Assembly: GCA_013152485.1 (NCBI GenBank)
Contig: JAADGG010000055.1
Span: 1 to 41,125 of the forward strand
Origin: Nitrospirota bacterium
GTDB lineage: Bacteria > Nitrospirota > Thermodesulfovibrionia > Thermodesulfovibrionales > JdFR-85
DNA: 41,125 bases
Direction: 5' to 3'
The notes beneath the pieces are model-generated. The model was not told the origin of the DNA, searched no databases, and worked only from the letters and a program-made list of their open reading frames with translations. Both the position numbers and the translations under genes were made by a program. This document shows, in pieces, positions 40,493 through 41,125 of this stretch; within the stretch, counting starts at the first letter, position 1, and each line of letters begins with the position of its first letter.

Positions 40493-41125
40493 TTACAGGT
40501 CAAAGGCCGCCATCTCCTTTGCCATCTTCCTCTCTGTCCACCAGTTGAAGAACTTGACACCTATATATGCACCACCGATCATCCCGAATCCGAAAAGCCA
40601 GCCGGACGGATCACCGTTTGCAACCCTGGCAAAGAATGCACCAACGTTACAACCGAGGGCGAGCCTTGAACCTATCCCCATGAAGAAACCACCGATGACC
40701 GCCCACGTCGCCAGCTCCCTGGTCGGCTTCTTGAACTTGAACTCGTTATGCAGAAGCGCCATTGTGGCAGCACCGCCTATGAGGGCAAGAGACATCCAGT
40801 CCGCAGGATTGAACAGGGGGTTTGGTATACCGTTGGTGAATCCGAAATATATGTTGTCCATGTTGTTAACACCCAATTTGTGCAGCACCCATCCGACCCA
40901 CTGTGCCTCCTGAGTGGTGACGTACCAGTAACCGGGGTCGAAAACGGTGCCTCTCACCGACAGTCCATAGTCCTGCCCGATGGCCTTGAGGATCTGACCG
41001 GCGTTACCCACACCGAACTTGAGGCGCAGGCCCTCGATCACAAACATGTGCAGACCACTCGCTATACCGAGGAAAAGACCGGCGATCGCCGTCCTCTTTG
41101 AGGCAAGGATCATGTTCCAGTAGCC
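40493..41125 (-). CDS. YeeE/YedE-family sulfur transporter, cut by the window end
   Basis: At least 210 residues with about five to six membrane segments. GSRLALGCNVGAFFARVANG and SGWLFGFGMIGGAYIG match the conserved sulfur-transport domain; the Cys of GCN is typical of the thiosulfate-handling motif. An ATG exists at 41113, but the frame stays open to the window edge (GYWN before it), so the N-terminal part, including another transport half if it is a full two-domain protein, is probably missing. YeeE/YedE members import thiosulfate or related species. It precedes tusA on the same strand. Confidence 0.88.
   Translation of the reverse strand, partial: GYWNMILASKRTAIAGLFLGIASGLHMFVIEGLRLKFGVGNAGQILKAIGQDYGLSVRGTVFDPGYWYVTTQEAQWVGWVLHKLGVNNMDNIYFGFTNGIPNPLFNPADWMSLALIGGAATMALLHNEFKFKKPTRELATWAVIGGFFMGIGSRLALGCNVGAFFARVANGDPSGWLFGFGMIGGAYIGVKFFNWWTERKMAKEMAAFDL

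Overview
Organism. The window is about 54% GC by eye, with heavy use of the ATA (Ile) and AGG (Arg) codons, frequent TTG and GTG starts behind good ribosome binding sites, and a Gram-negative envelope gene set (outer-membrane export protein, porin, O-antigen ligase-like protein). ExtH/ExtI-like genes, a di-haem peroxidase, a short ThiC and a YeeE/TusA pair would fit an anaerobic or redox-versatile bacterium such as Nitrospirota (Thermodesulfovibrionia-like) or Desulfobacterota. This placement is inference; no rRNA or tRNA gene was seen.

Layout. (1) 1-3.8 kb: the end of an M50 membrane protease, a Janus/Ocnus-like protein, a 196-bp MITE-like element with a perfect 9-bp target duplication, a DUF6765 protein, and a convergent MauG/CcpA-type di-haem peroxidase. 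(2) 4.0-6.7 kb: a textbook promoter, TPP riboswitch, terminator and thiS-thiG-thiC operon. (3) 6.9-27.3 kb, all minus strand: one large surface-polysaccharide cluster. It reads from an SLBB/Wza-like export protein through UDP-sugar enzymes (UXS, GalE, two UDP-galactopyranose mutases), a Wzz-like protein, three GT2 transferases (two are tandem paralogues), a Wzy/WaaL-like protein, a cytidylyltransferase-type enzyme, a CDP-glycerol-type polymer transferase, APS kinase, a sulfotransferase, a formyltransferase, a polysaccharide deacetylase and two GT4 transferases. The predicted product is a galactofuranose-containing glycan that could carry sulfate, phospho-polyol and N-formyl groups. No flippase or initiating transferase is in the window. 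(4) 27.4-28.7 kb, plus strand: an unknown membrane protein and thiE. (5) 28.6-32.3 kb, minus strand: hemH, a TrkA-type regulator with a USP-like tail, and a CPA2 antiporter in one overlapping operon. (6) 32.4-35.4 kb: a lipoprotein with two rhodanese domains, a golvesin-like domain and a glycine-rich tail, followed by a porin; these resemble ExtH/ExtI of Geobacter selenite/tellurite reduction. (7) 35.7-38.5 kb: a B12-binding radical SAM protein and an amine-oxidase-type flavoprotein. (8) 38.8-41.1 kb: a YeeE/YedE transporter (cut by the window end), TusA, two small membrane-anchored Gly/Tyr-rich peptides (one built of 18-nt repeats encoding GDYGDS) and a universal stress protein.

How the genes may work together. 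The thi genes are a conventional riboswitch-controlled thiazole/pyrimidine pathway with thiE held elsewhere. The polysaccharide cluster contains a readable precursor chain (UDP-Glc to UDP-Gal to UDP-Galf) and a PAPS supply next to its user. The last 9 kb look like a sulfur- or selenium-handling neighbourhood: transporter, sulfur carrier protein, rhodanese lipoprotein and porin. Three of its proteins end in, or consist mostly of, Gly/Tyr/Asp-rich low-complexity sequence. That shared feature is the most unusual thing in the window.
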